Made by a program: the position numbers and the translations under genes. A stretch of DNA of 64,000 nt. Source: Cydia pomonella (taxonomy: Eukaryota > Arthropoda > Insecta > Lepidoptera > Tortricidae). A model generated the notes under the pieces. It was not told the DNA's origin. It made no database searches and saw only the letters and a program-made list of their open reading frames with translations. Below, piece after piece: positions 33,901 to 47,700 of the stretch. The stretch is taken from positions 7,391,451 to 7,455,450 of the forward strand of contig NC_084728.1 of assembly GCF_033807575.1 (NCBI RefSeq). The letters are read 5' to 3'. Within the stretch, counting starts at the first letter, position 1; each line of letters begins with the position of its first letter.

Positions 33901-35680
33901 ACACCAACCACTATAATATTCCTGCCTGTGAAGACGATGGTCCTGGGTTCAAATTCCAGTAAGGGCATTTATTTGTACGACGAACACGGATATTTATTCC
34001 CGAGTCATGGATATTTTATATATGTGTATGTTATTGTCTTCAGTTGCCGCCATAAATACTCATGAAATAAAACCATGTAAACGGATTACATCGTGTATAA
34101 TCAATCAAAATATATCCCGACGTGTCGAATTCTTTACAGCGTCTGTGGTCAACTGGAGACGGAGGAAAAAGAGCATCATCTTTGCAAAAGTACACTGCAA
34201 AACTACCCACATAATTATCTACCCAAAAATAGTGAACCAATAGTTTAAATTTTAAGGCTGGCTTTTTGTGCACGTACGGTCACAAGTATAGGTCGATTCT
34301 CGAAAGCTGGCACGAATGGAATGGACTTTCATTCGAGTGATACCTATCAGTATTCAGTCAAGGCTCCGTCACATTGACGCGGAAGCGTTCCGGAGCGGTC
34401 GCGGAGCGGGGCGGTAGCAGAGGGCCTACCGCGAACCACATTCGACGTGTTGCCTCTCTGTCGCACTTGTAAATTCACACGTAAGTGTGACAGGAAGACT
34501 ACACGTCGAACGTGGTTTGCGGTAGGCCCTCAGGGCGGGTGGTGAATTGAAAGCGTTTTGATCGCGGACCCGCATTGCAACTGCGTTGTAACTTATAAGA
34601 GTTGTAAGTTACCTACGGCTACGGGTAGGCGGGCGCAGGCAGTTGGCGGTACAAAGTCGTCCGAGATGAACTCGTTGGACAAGGAAGAACTTTTATTAGT
34701 TTTGGCACTAAATCCAAAAAAAGAAAGACGTGGGTTTACGACATGAATACAAATTGAGAAGAATATGGTGAATCTCCCACAACCTCAATTTATAAATGTA
34801 ATTATGTAATATTTGTATCTTAAATCATATAGACATGAATATTGTCTAACACACTAAATCAGTTTCTCCGTAACATCCATAGCTCATAACGTTCTGTGCA
34901 TCCTCAGTTGCGCGGTCCGCAAACCCCGTCGGTTCCGCTACCGCGTCAATGTGATGGAGCCTTTAGAGTTAGAGCCACCATTTTATTGATTAACGTGATA
35001 CACACATGGATCTTTTCATTCACTCATTCGTTCTTTTCCTGCCAGCTCTTGTGAATCGACCTGTACCAATAGGCAAGTTGCATAACAATCTCTATTATTT
35101 TTTTATTTCATGAGAAAAACCTCATGTTAGTTTCCACTTAGAAAGTACCCGTTCGGATTAGAAAATATTACTCAAATGTTCTTAACTGTAGACGACTGTT
35201 TCATTACAAGCTTTAATTTAACTTGCCCTGTTAGCATGTGTGTATGTTAGTGTAGGTCAAATCTCGGAAGCTAAATTTGACCCACTTTTCGATTTCCGAT
35301 TGAGCTGAAATTTTGCAATAAGTATGTAAATTGGATGAGAATGGAATATTATCATGATACGTAGCTGATCTGATGATGGAGACAGGAGGTGGCCTCTGTG
35401 ATAAAACAACGTGTTTTGTGTTTGGGGTTTTTAGAATTGTCTCGATGAGTATTAGTTGCCTGTGGAAAGATCAGTACAGACAGCGATAAAAGCTTGTACC
35501 AAAAATGTTTATTTTATTTTATTTTAGTATATGGAAAACCAACAGCGCTATATATATCTAGAACTTCCAATAGAATTACAGAGCCAATTACAGGTTCTCA
35601 CTTATAGAAATACAATAAATTATAAAAAGTGTTTGCCCATCTTAATTTACACATACAAGTTCCTACAGCATAAGAACAGA

Positions 35681-35731
<51 letters not shown>

Positions 35732-38700
35732 TGTGAGTACATATTCAATAATGCACCGAGCCTTGTCCTGCGCCAGAATTAAACCAAAAACTTATTTACT
35801 TTTTTATTTTATTTTGCCAAAAACTTATTTGTTTTAACACTTTTAGATCGTGTCATTCACGAAGACGCGTGCCTTGACACGGTGTATTGTCATGTTATTA
35901 AATGTTAGATTTGATTATTATATAGATATTTTGTCATTATAATACATTTTTCTAGATTAAATAAGCTAACTATAGTATTAAAAGTATTTGTAACGATCGA
36001 TCACGTGAAGAGTCACGTGATCGATCCCTCCATCTTAAATATTGAACGAGCATTCGGGAGGGGACATTCGAACGATGACAGTCGAACGATGACAGTCGAT
36101 GCAAATTACAAGTGATTACGTTGATTGTATTATTAGCAGGTCAGTACGTTTTGTTTTGTTAGAACTCGATACAATATAATTGCTTGTCTGAGCGACAAGC
36201 GTACTACTGTCGTGTGGTTAGTTAGATTGGAAGAGGTTATATTCATTGTGCCAAATAAATGTATTTTGATCACACCTACCGTTCTTTTAATATTATGGTT
36301 AGACCCCTTATATCTCAGAAGTGAGGATAGGCGAGTATTTTAACAAATCACTCGTTTATCCCGCCTGCAAAAGTTAATTAATCGGCCCTGGCACAATGAA
36401 TACAATTACTGACGCATAACGACTGATGATATTGTTTGTCTATGTTTGACCACTTATTTTGACTAATAATTTTTTTATGTGAGGTTAGTGCTCACACTTA
36501 AATAATGTTAGCTTATAAGACAACTAAATAAATAAAAATAGTAAACGAAATAATAAAATATTGTAATGTAAGAACATCATAAAACTGAATTAGCTTACGT
36601 GAGAAATATTAAACGAGTGCATACGTTAAAATTAAAACGTATGCTTGTCAGGACAAGGTCAGGACAGGTCCTGAGTTGTTAGGACAAAAATAACAGTTAC
36701 ATATTTTACACTAGATAATTATAATTTCCTCCTCCTACTTGCATCGGTTTCCTCATCACTGAAGGTAGTTGCCACTTCGAGGGAACAGTTTCTCTTTGAC
36801 AATTTACCGCCACCTCCATCTGTCGCCAAATGTAGGGCACCGTGGAGCCCGGATTGGTGGCGTGGAGCGTGGATTAATTTCCAATAAATCCAATAAGTAA
36901 AATATAAAACCTAAGGTTGATTGTTGCATTTTAATTAGAATATTTTCATTTTTACTTCATTATACAATTAATTTCAATTACAACGGTCTGATTTAATAAT
37001 GTTTTGATTGGTTCGCAATCAGCGACGGAATATATATATATATATATATATATAGACAACGCTCTCCATAGAAAATACCAGCCATACTGACACTGACAGC
37101 TACCCCTTCACCGTGAATATATCCTTGCAGCTTTGAATTATATTCAATAAACTAATTCCTGCTATTAAACAAAGTTGTGATTGATCAATAAAAGTTTTGA
37201 TTGCCTATAATAAAATTCTATGCGTCAAACCGTTGTTGCGTTACAATATTTTGGCGTTGTCAAATCTTACAATAATTATACTAAGATGGAACCAATTCAT
37301 ATAAATTATTGTTTGACGCGTATTTATTGTCAAGATTAGGCATGTTTATACTTTATAAGTGTATGTCGGTACATACAAAATTTGAAACGTAATGTTAATA
37401 TGTATTATGTATTTTGGAACAATGAAAGTACATACAAAATTTTATAAAATGCCAGTGTTGAATGTTTCCCGAGTTTAATATACGTTTTTAGTTATGTATC
37501 AATAAAATGTAAATAATACAAAACAACAACGCAATATGGAAAGAAACCTGAAGTTAAAATATTATAAGTGAGACGACGTTTTATTTTAATATTTTGAAAT
37601 TTAATAAAGTATTTAACTATTTATCATACGACCTTTTGTTGGGATGTTACTAGATTCAATTGAACTCTCCGAGATATTTTCAGTACGTGCCATCTGAAAT
37701 ATTATTCTTAACTGAATATATTGTTTTGTTTTAAATATAATACATATGAAATAACCAAAAATATAAGTAAGCGTAAGAACAACCTTATCTTCAAGTCCCA
37801 CTTATCCATTTTCTGTCTGATAGTAATAAATTTCTTTGAAATGTACGCTACAAATTCGCGTGTTTGGCTAGGGAACCAAGTGAATCAACCTGGTGCCTGC
37901 CTGTTTAAAGTAACAGCATTTTTGTCCAAAGAATTTTCTGTTCCGGTCAGGGATTGTGCAACCGGTTTTATTTAATACCTGTAAATAAATTCTCAAACTA
38001 ATACCGCTATAAAAAGAATAGCTATATTCCTATTAGAGGTATTGTTTTGATTTTGCTTTTGTTTTTACCGTTATATATAGACTATTTACAATATTAAATA
38101 CCTTTATTCAATACCGCCATTCATTTTACTTGAAAGGTAAGATGTCAATCAGACACTACTACTAAATCACAACAAATAGGTCTAATACTGTAACGTTACG
38201 TGATAATATTTTGCATAGCTGGCTGAAGTGTAGTAGTAGTACCTAGATTAATATTATTTGTTTCTGAAAGTAAATTATTTAAGTAACGATGTCCTTCATT
38301 TTTATTCGCAAAGGAAAAGCCTTGCCAAAGTACTAAGTCTGAAATATTCTGACAATTTAGCAATACGCAAAGCGCAACATCTTCGAAGTCACAAATAAAG
38401 GAGTGTATTGACATTGACATGTATAACCGGTAATGGTTTTTAAGGGTAAAATGTCAAATACAGATATTGTTGTCTAATGGCAAAATCACTAATAGACATG
38501 AGTACCGTTATTGATTATACCTGTAATCAAAGCTTTAGTGATAAAAATTGCGAAATACAACTATAACCGGTTATACCTAATTTAAAACCGGTAGTCAGAA
38601 TACCGGTAACGATCCTTGGTTCCGGTTCTTTGTGAAACTTGAATAAATAAAACAGGAAGTTTATCGGCAAGAAATTTGCACCGTACTTGATATTTTACAT

Positions 38701-41700
38701 AAGAACAAGTAATTGGAGTTCCTTTAAAGTAAAATGTTGCATAACGCCATCTCATTCTGTCACCCCGTATCAAAGTATGCCCAAAAGGGCATGAGTTATT
38801 ATGAAACTAATACATTTAGTTACGACATTTGGTTTAGCGTATTAGTCTACAACAGTCTGTTAATTTAAATAATTATTTATCATGTTTAGGAATTAAACTT
38901 ACACAAACCAATTAATCCCATTCTTCTTCTTGTGTTGTATTGAATTTTTGGTACCAATAAACGCACAATAAGGCATTTGATATAGGTTTCTGAATTAATA
39001 ATTTTGTATGGGCTGACATGTTATGCCACAGAAGGCTGCTGTCGTACTAAAGCTGTCTAATTCCGCCTAGTACAGTCAATTCACTGATTTAAACCTTCAC
39101 GATTTTTACACATCTTTAACTTATACAAATGGGACTTAATCGCTTAAGTTTTAAATTTACCTCCGACGTTTCAAGGACGGTGTTGTCGGAGAAGACTGGC
39201 TAAAGTTGACATCAACATTTACATTAGAAAATCGCGCGAGTTTTTCGAACTACCCGCACATTCGATTCGTTTTCGGCACAGTAGCCGAGGGGTCATTTTT
39301 GAGCCCAAGTCAGTCTTTTATAGTTATTCTAGTTCGATGTTCGCAATAAAATGGTTTTTTTTATTGTACTTTTATTGAAAAAAATATATTTTTATGTTAT
39401 GCTTAAAGCTAGATGCGTGATGGTGTGGCAATGATGCAAACTTGCCTATTCTTTTTATTAGTTTTTTTTATTGTTCGAATTCCCTAGGTGAGCTTGAGTT
39501 TGCTCGTCTTACATTTATATGAACAAATTGAATAGTTGTTTATTCAAATAGTGATCAAATTATTGGTATAAAGAAAATAAACGATATGATAAATAAATCA
39601 ATAATAAATCTATATAATAGATTCATATACATAAATACCTTGTGATGTTAGGATAATTTTAACGTAACATGACGAGGGGAATTAAGATGATTTTTATAAG
39701 AAAAATAATGAAACCGTTTTGACGCGGCCTGAGACGTTTTTTCAGGCTGCGAAAAACACTAATAATTGATGCAAATTTAGAGTTTTGATATAGTGTAGAT
39801 ATTTCATGCTGCTGAAAATAACTGAAACTTGTTAAAATTTCAAATCTCATATATTGTGTAGAGATTCATTCATAACGGCCTGAAACGATATTTAAGGCTG
39901 CTGATGGCGACTGAAACTCGTGATAAATTCCAATGTTTTGACATTGCGTAAGGTATCATTAGAAATGGCTTGAAACGATATTTCAGGCTACTGAAAACGA
40001 CTAAAACTTGATTTAAAATTAATATATTTTTATATAGTGTAGAGTTTTATCAGAAAGGACCTGACATGTTGCTTCCTGAAAACTCTCAGGACTTGATGAA
40101 ATTTAATAAATTGGGAGGGGTGATATTTCGGGCTGTTACAGCTTGTTGGAAATGCTAATATTATAGTTTTAATGGTATTAGAAATTAATAATAAAACTTA
40201 ACTGAAATCAAGGTATCCTGTCGGCTGATAGAGCTCTTTTAAAATAACAACGTGTTTTCTACCTAATCATATTTTAAGCATATGTTGCAAAATGCCGCAT
40301 CGTAATGTTTTTGTAAGGACGATTAAAAATTTGAATGAACAATGATATTATCCGAACAAATCTAAGTTTCAGTGATGGACGCAAATGACGATAAGGTCAG
40401 CAATAATGGGCGCAGAGAGAAGCGCAGCTCCGATCATAATGTCGCGGAAGTGGACGTTAACGAATGTGAGATTCGGGAACGTCCAACGCCTTAATCATCT
40501 GCCATGCCAAGTGAGGGAGCGGAAGGGAGCCTGAAAGGTAGGCAAAGCCGCAAACACTTGCTGCATGATGAAGAGTATGATTGCGAGTTACGGTGTGAGA
40601 GAGCGCCACGTTCACGAACACCAAATTTGGGTCCAGACATGTTCCGTGCAGTTGAAGCATGTCGCCATAGACGCCCGGGCGCGCAAGAAATTGCGGATGG
40701 TAGTGGAGCTCCTCTTATGAAGACAACTAGCATAATTATAAGCATCCGCGACATCATGTAAGTCCAATACGGTATGAACGCATGGAGAGAAAGAGGCTCT
40801 ATGTTTATAGTAGTAGTTCTGATGACGACTATCGTGTAACCTCTAAACATAAAAGGTTGTACTCTCACTCTCCATGCGTCGATCGTGTCGTAGATAGTAA
40901 GTAGACAACCTGAATGAATCTGGTGAAAATACTATAAGTAAATTTCTAATCATCGTAAAGATGTTGAAGAGATGAAGATTCTCGAGTTCGATCCAATATC
41001 GAAAGATCAAACCATTCCTACATGGCTTACAAAAGTAGAGGAGTGTGCTGAGACTTACGGGTTGGCAGAGAAAGAGATTATACATTTCACGCTTCTGAAA
41101 CTTACAGGTCTTGCTAAATGTTGGTACCAGGGTCTCAGCACTAACCTATACACGTGGTCAGAGTGGAAAAGGAAGCTTGTAGAATTATTTCCAAGTCGTG
41201 ATGATTACACGGAAGTTTTAATAACTATGCTGTCCAAGAAAGCTCGATATGGAGATTCACTTGAGCACTATTACTATGATAAACTTAATTAATTATTATT
41301 TTATTATTATCTTTATTTGTCTTGGGTGTTAAGTTAGTAAAGGTAAAATTAAAAAAAAAAAAAAAACATACGAAGATATTGGGACGACGACACTGAAAGT
41401 CCAAATGGAATGGGTCTGAGTAATCATCATGGCTAGTTAGCATGGCTAATAGTCTAGGATATAGGTAATTTAGATTAATTGATATTTTTTGTGAATATTG
41501 CACTATTGTTATAAAATAAATGCTTTCGATTAGGCTTTGTAGACGTTAATAAATTAAATTATAATTCAAATTAAGTTATGTGAGCTGTATACTTTATGAA
41601 ACTGCTAGCTTAACAGTCTAGGCATGATTCATTTATTTAGTATAGATTTCATGTTGACACTTGGAGAGACAGTACACCTCCAAATCTTATTAGTATTAGT

Positions 41701-44700
41701 ACTCTGACATTGGGGACCTTTTACATCTCCAGATTTAATGTATTATTTACCATAGAGACAATATGTCTCTGTTTTACTGTAGTCATTATTTATTTTAAGA
41801 TAATTATAATGTAATGTTTACCTAGGTATTGGCCGTTGTATTTGTAAATGTTGTTATATTTTTTCATGTCACTACATGATGTTACTATAAATGTTGTATT
41901 GACTTGTAAAAGAGTCCTTGAGGTCTACTTGCAGATTTACTTTTAGAATTTTGAAATTCGTATTGCTTAGTTAAAATACTTTATTTTGTAATATACTGAT
42001 ATGAAACGAGTAAATCTAAAATGTAACCTAATGGTAAATGTAGGTGAGCAAAGGGACTTGCTCTAGCAGGATGGCCGAGCTGTAAGGATACTGTTTAGTT
42101 TATATAGATATTTTGTCATTATAATACATTTTTCTAGATTAAATAAGCTAACTATAGTATTAAAAGTATTTGTAACGATCGATCACGTGAAGAGTCACGT
42201 GATCGATCCCTCCATCTTAAATATTGAACGAGCATTCGGGAGGGGACATTCGAACGATGACAGTCGAACGATGACAGTCGATGCAAATTACAAGTGATTA
42301 CGTTGATTGTATTATTAGCAGGTCAGTACGTTTTGTTTTGTTAGAACTCGATACAATATAATTGCTTGTCTGAGCGACAAGCGTACTATTGTCGTGTGGT
42401 TAGTTAGATTGGAAGAGGTTATATTCATTGTGCCAAATAAATGTATTTTGATCACACCTACCGTTCTTTTAATATTATGGTTAGACCCCTTATATGATAA
42501 ATCTGGCCGACATCGAGGGTGTCACGAACCAGGGATCGGAAACCGGTATTTTTTGTATGGGAACGAAAACGGTATTTTTTCGTTCTTTGTTAATTAAGGT
42601 GACTGTGGGCAAGACCGGCATACTTTATTTATTTTTTACTTTGGAGTATTCTAGCTCCGTTAATTATTCTTTTACGTGATCGCTTGTAATCACATACGAT
42701 GAAGAATTTCATAAATAATAGTTAAGCTATAGTGACAGATCATTTTAATCATAAATTAAGCAAACACAATAGTATTTTTAAAAATTCGGCGAGTAGACGG
42801 ACTTCCCGTGTAGTTTAAGGTAAGTCCGTCTAGTAACGATATCAGCCATACTATGGGTGCTTATGTGTTCGTATTCGAATCCTTACAAAGAATGAAACAA
42901 GACAATGAAAAGTGTACTCTAAACTTGTTCATATAGGGTTTAGATTCGAAATAAACACAATTTTTCTTATTAAAAGGTAAGTCCGGCATATATTACGTAA
43001 ATGGGGTGGTAAACCTTTTTTGGAAAATAATTATACGTACTTATTTTTTGGACTTCTCAAATAAAATACCAAGTCATTTTAAATTTACTCGTTGTTTTAA
43101 ATTTACGGAGATCAAAGAGGGTTACATAAATAAACTCATAGTAGCAATTTTAAACTACGAACACCGTTTAAGTTTAAATCAAATAGTGATTGGCAAATCA
43201 AACTCCATAACACAAGTAGGTACCCTACATACGTAAATTTTCAGGATAAGTAAGGCGAAGAACCCACGTCACATAGCGGCGTGGCACGCGCTGTACAGCG
43301 TTGGCGTGGCGCATAACCTTGTATCACGGAGTAGGCAAAACGCCTAAACCACGATAAGTACAATAAATGTTCCGAAATAAAAAATACGTACGGACTGATA
43401 TGGCTGCAATGATTTTAATCTTCAAAAGTGTCAAGAAAATATCACTGTACAACCGTATTCTAAAATTCAAGAGGAGTAAAAAGGGTAATAGTATGTGTCA
43501 TAGGTATAATAATATAACATATGAAGGCGATGATCATGGGTTCGAATCCCGGTAGGGGCATTTGCTTGTATAATCTACACAGATATTTGTTCCTCCAGTC
43601 ATGTTTGTTTTTGATGTATTTATCTATATAAGTTTGTATATGTCGTCGCTTAGCACCAATAGTAAAAGCTAAGCTATGCTTAGTTTGCGGCCAATATTTA
43701 TTTATTTAGTTACTTAATAGGTATTTTCTTATTTGTATTTTCGGTTACATAGTGCTGAGGATGAAGAACACATTTCTTTAGTAGTTTCGAGATTAAAATT
43801 GTTAATAAACACAAAACACAAATATCATGCGCAATGTCGTAAAGATGCGTATCTGTAGTAACCTTATATAATCGTAATAAATAATACTGAAGCCATTTAA
43901 CAGTTGGTAACCTCTGATTCAAGGAAAGTCCGGCATATGACGGACTTGCCTGGTGCATAGTAGACGGACTTTCCAACTTAGCAAAATTTTAATGTGATGA
44001 ATGATGGAACGTATAATTACAAAACTAAGCCAATATCTGATAAGTTAAACACATAATAAAGATTGCCGGGTCTTATTTTACTTACGTAGTCAATTTCTGG
44101 TGCAAAATCTTGTCACAAACTATTTTTAGCAATTTTATTTGCAGAGACTGTCGCACTATCACTTCGAGTTCCATACACGTAATGACTTGTTTACGCGGAT
44201 TGCTCTGAAGTTCGTTGTCACAGCGCCATCTGTTTTATAGTGAGGGAACTAGCGCGAAAAACTGACTTATAAACTCGACGCCAAAGCGGCAAACGCTTTC
44301 TAATTCAAAAGTTATAATGTGTTGACGGACTTGCCTTGTAGACGGTCTTGCCCACAGTGACCTTACTTCATTTCTAATTAGGCAATCTAATAACACGAAG
44401 TCGTTATCTGAAAACACAACTGAGTCCTACATTTAGAGTATAAAATAAACCGAAATATATGGTTATTTCTATGTTTTTGCAAAAAACCGGTTCCGATCCC
44501 TGGCACGAACTATACCTAACTTATTGGCGTCTTTTTAGGGTTCCGTAGCCAAATGGCAAAAAACGGAACCCTTATAGATTCGTCATGTCAGTCTGTCTGT
44601 CCGATTCTGTCACAGCCACTTTTTTCCGAAACTATAAGAGCTGTACTGTTCAAACTTAGTAAGTGGATGTATTCTATGAACCGCATTAAAATTTTCACAC

Positions 44701-47700
44701 AAAAATAGAAAAAAAACAATAAATTTTGGGGGTTCCCCATACTTAGAACTGAAACTCAAAAAATCTTTTTTCATCAAACCCATACGTGTGGGGTATCTAT
44801 GGATAGGTCTTCAAAAATAATATTGAGGTATCTAATATCATTTTTTTCTAAAATGAATAGTTTGCGCGAGAGACACTTCCAAAGTGGTAAAATGTGTGTC
44901 CCCCCCCCCCCCCTCCCCCCGTAACTTCTAAAATAACAGAATGAAAAATCTAAAAAAAATATATGATATACATTGCCATGTAAACTTCCACCGAAAATTG
45001 GTTTGAACGAGATCTAGTAAGTAGTTTTTTTTAATACGTCATGAAATTAAAAAAAAATTTTTTTTTTCATCATACCCATACGTGTGGGGTATCTATGGAT
45101 AGGTCTTCAAAAATGATATTAAGGTTTCTAATATCATTTTTTCTTAAATGAATAGTTTGCGCGAGAGAACCTTCCAAAGTGAAAAAAAGTGTGTCCCCCC
45201 CCCCCCCCCCTGTAACTTCTAAAATAACAGAATGAAAAATCTAAAAAAAATATATGATATACATTACCATGCAAACTTCCACCGAAAATTGGTTTGAACG
45301 AGATCTAGTGAGTAGTTTTTTTTAATACATCATAACATTTAAAAAAAAAAAAAATCATCGAACATATACGTGTGGGGTATCTATGGATAGGTCTTCAAAA
45401 ATGATATTTAGGTTCCTAATATCATTTTTTTCTAAACTGAATAGTTTGCGCGAGAGACACTTCCAAAGTGGTAAAATGTGTGTCCAAAGTGGTAAAATGT
45501 TGAAACAAGATCTAGTAAGTAGATTTTTTTTTAATACGTCTTAAATTGTACGGAACCCTTCATGCGCGAGTCCGACTCGCACTTGGCCGCTTTTTATGTG
45601 TCGTAGAAATCGAAACTAACTGTAAGGTTTGGCCATATGTAAACATGCAGAAAAAAAATACCGAGAACATTTCATGGGAACTTTTTTTTTATACTACGTC
45701 GGCGGCAAACAAGCATACGGCCCGCCTGATGGTAAGCAGTCTCCGTAGCCTTTGTACGCCTGCAACACCAGAGGAATCACATGCGCGTTGCCGGCCCTAA
45801 CAACCCTCCCACCCCTCGTTGAGCTCTGGCAACCTTACTCACCGGCAGGAACACAACACTATGAGTAGGGTCTAGTGTTAATGAACTTTGCATTTTTCAA
45901 AATAAATAAAGAAATATAGCACATACAACGAGATACAAGAGTGAACTTACACTGGTCAATTTTATGCCAAATCTCGTCTGTGCTACTATGTTCAGTTTCT
46001 ATGGCCATTAACTGAAATCTGTGGTTTTGAAACGCGTGTAAGAAATATAATGTCATTTCGACATCTGCGTCGCTGTTGTTTATAACTAACATTGCGTTTT
46101 TTTCGAATCTGAAACAAAAAACATTAATAATATCAAGGCGTCCAGACGCAGAAGGCGGTAATATTGGACAGAGCGTGTATCGTATCTACGAGTACCTACG
46201 TCGGTTCTTCTCTCTGCGGCCCTGACCACCGGCAGCTTGGGCCCTGCCCCTGGCATCACGCTAGGGCAGTTTTTTATTGAGTGTTTATATGTATTTCGTA
46301 TTGTTTTTGTATCTGCTTTTTTTTTTAATAGCCTATTTTGTGTCCCACTGCTGGGCGAAGTCCTCCCCTTTTTTCCGCTACTCATCACGGTTTGAAGTAT
46401 GTTCCCGCCAGCAAAAAGCGTCGAGGTCATCCCGCCATCTCTTTGATATATGAGGGCTCCTCTACACGATGGCCCAGCGTAGGCCAGTCCAAGGGACGCA
46501 GCTATGCGGTGAAATGAGATAGCAATATCACTTGCTCCCTCTAACGCATAAATGCGTCCCTAGGACTGGCCTACGCTGGGCCATCATGTAGAGGAGCCAT
46601 TACATTTATATGCATACTGTAAAATACCCTATACTTCGTTTTTGTGAGCATTCGAAAAAGGGTAAACAATCTTGACGCGATTTTTTGCAAGCAAGGATAT
46701 ATATTTACATTCTTTTGGTTTCTTAAGCAGACGCAGTAATTAAAGTAACAATTAAGAATAATTCGCTGAATACTAAAATATAACGAGAGGTCTGAGGTTT
46801 ACAGCTGTAAAGGCAGAGTCTTGGTGAGTCCATGTAATGTAAAATTGTTACAATAGTAATTACCGGCAATGTAACCCATTTCTCATAAACAATAAAGATT
46901 ATGATTATTATAACAACCAAATCAGAGAAATTCAGTTGTCGGATGTCAGACCGTCAACATGTCTGAGGATGCCTCGTAGAGAGGCGAAAAACGTGTCGAG
47001 ATTTATTTTGTACTTTTGGTGGTGGGTTGTTATATTTATTTGAGTATTTATTGTTGCGGTGGGAGGGTGGGAAATTGGGAATATTAATTGCATGTAAAAA
47101 TACGCAAGTAAGTATAACGGGTTAGCACTGATTGACTAGCACGTTATCTTTTCGCGGATTAGCAAAATAATATTTTTTGCTTCAACAGATTAGGGGGCGT
47201 CCATAAATTACGTGAGGTGTTTTTTTCAATTTTCTGACCCTCCCTCCCCCCTTGGTGAGATGTCGTGAGATTTTATTCAACCCCCTCCCCCGTCCCCCAA
47301 TCTCACGTGAGATTTTTCAGAATGTGGGTTTATTTATTACGTAAACGCGTTGGATTGTTTATTGTAAAAAGAAAAAACAATTTGGTTCGTGCTTTTATTT
47401 ACGACTAGTTTAAGCATGTACATACAATTTGGATTAAATGGACCAAAATAGTATAATTTTTTTTTTGTTTCAATCAGAGAATAAATTGCGTGATATTTGT
47501 CGAGACCCCCCCCCCCTCTCCCCAACGTGAGATTAGATGAGATTTGACTCGACCCCCTCCCCCCTTTAATCATCTTACGTAATTTATGGACGCCCCCTTA
47601 TGATCAAACTCACCTGTCAAGCTCATACGTATATCTAGCCCTCGTAGTAATTTGTACAACAGGCTCATCATCATCATCATCTGCCACCTCGTGTTGGATG

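Larger units (their letters stand above)
35916..42494 (+). mobile_element. LTR retrotransposon, non-autonomous or decayed
   Basis: Two 396-bp direct repeats (35918-36313, 42100-42495) bound 5.8 kb holding a broken gag-like region but no recognisable protease, RT or integrase. TGAT flanks both sides (35912-35915, 42495-42498), a 4-bp duplication. The insertion site is a repeat whose unoccupied form is at 49915-50005 ('gttagatttgacaaatctg' on the minus strand). The repeats do not start TG and end CA, which is atypical. Lies in intron 2 of gene 2, antisense to it. Confidence 0.75.
42530..44502. mobile_element. hAT-type MITE, enlarged by an inner insertion
   Basis: Ends CAGGGATCGGAAACCGGTAT / CCGGTTCCGATCCCTG. 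Flanks TCACGAAC (42522-42529) and GCACGAAC (44503-44510), a 7/8 target duplication. About 200 bp without the inner element. Confidence 0.82.

Noticed and set aside
36815..37260. Complete second LTR retrotransposon in reverse
   Set aside because: Only one end with a primer-site-like sequence is visible; no partner LTR or coding region, so kept only as a weak feature.
40491..40868. Minus-strand 125-codon ORF
   Set aside because: Shadow of the broken gag-like frame on the plus strand.
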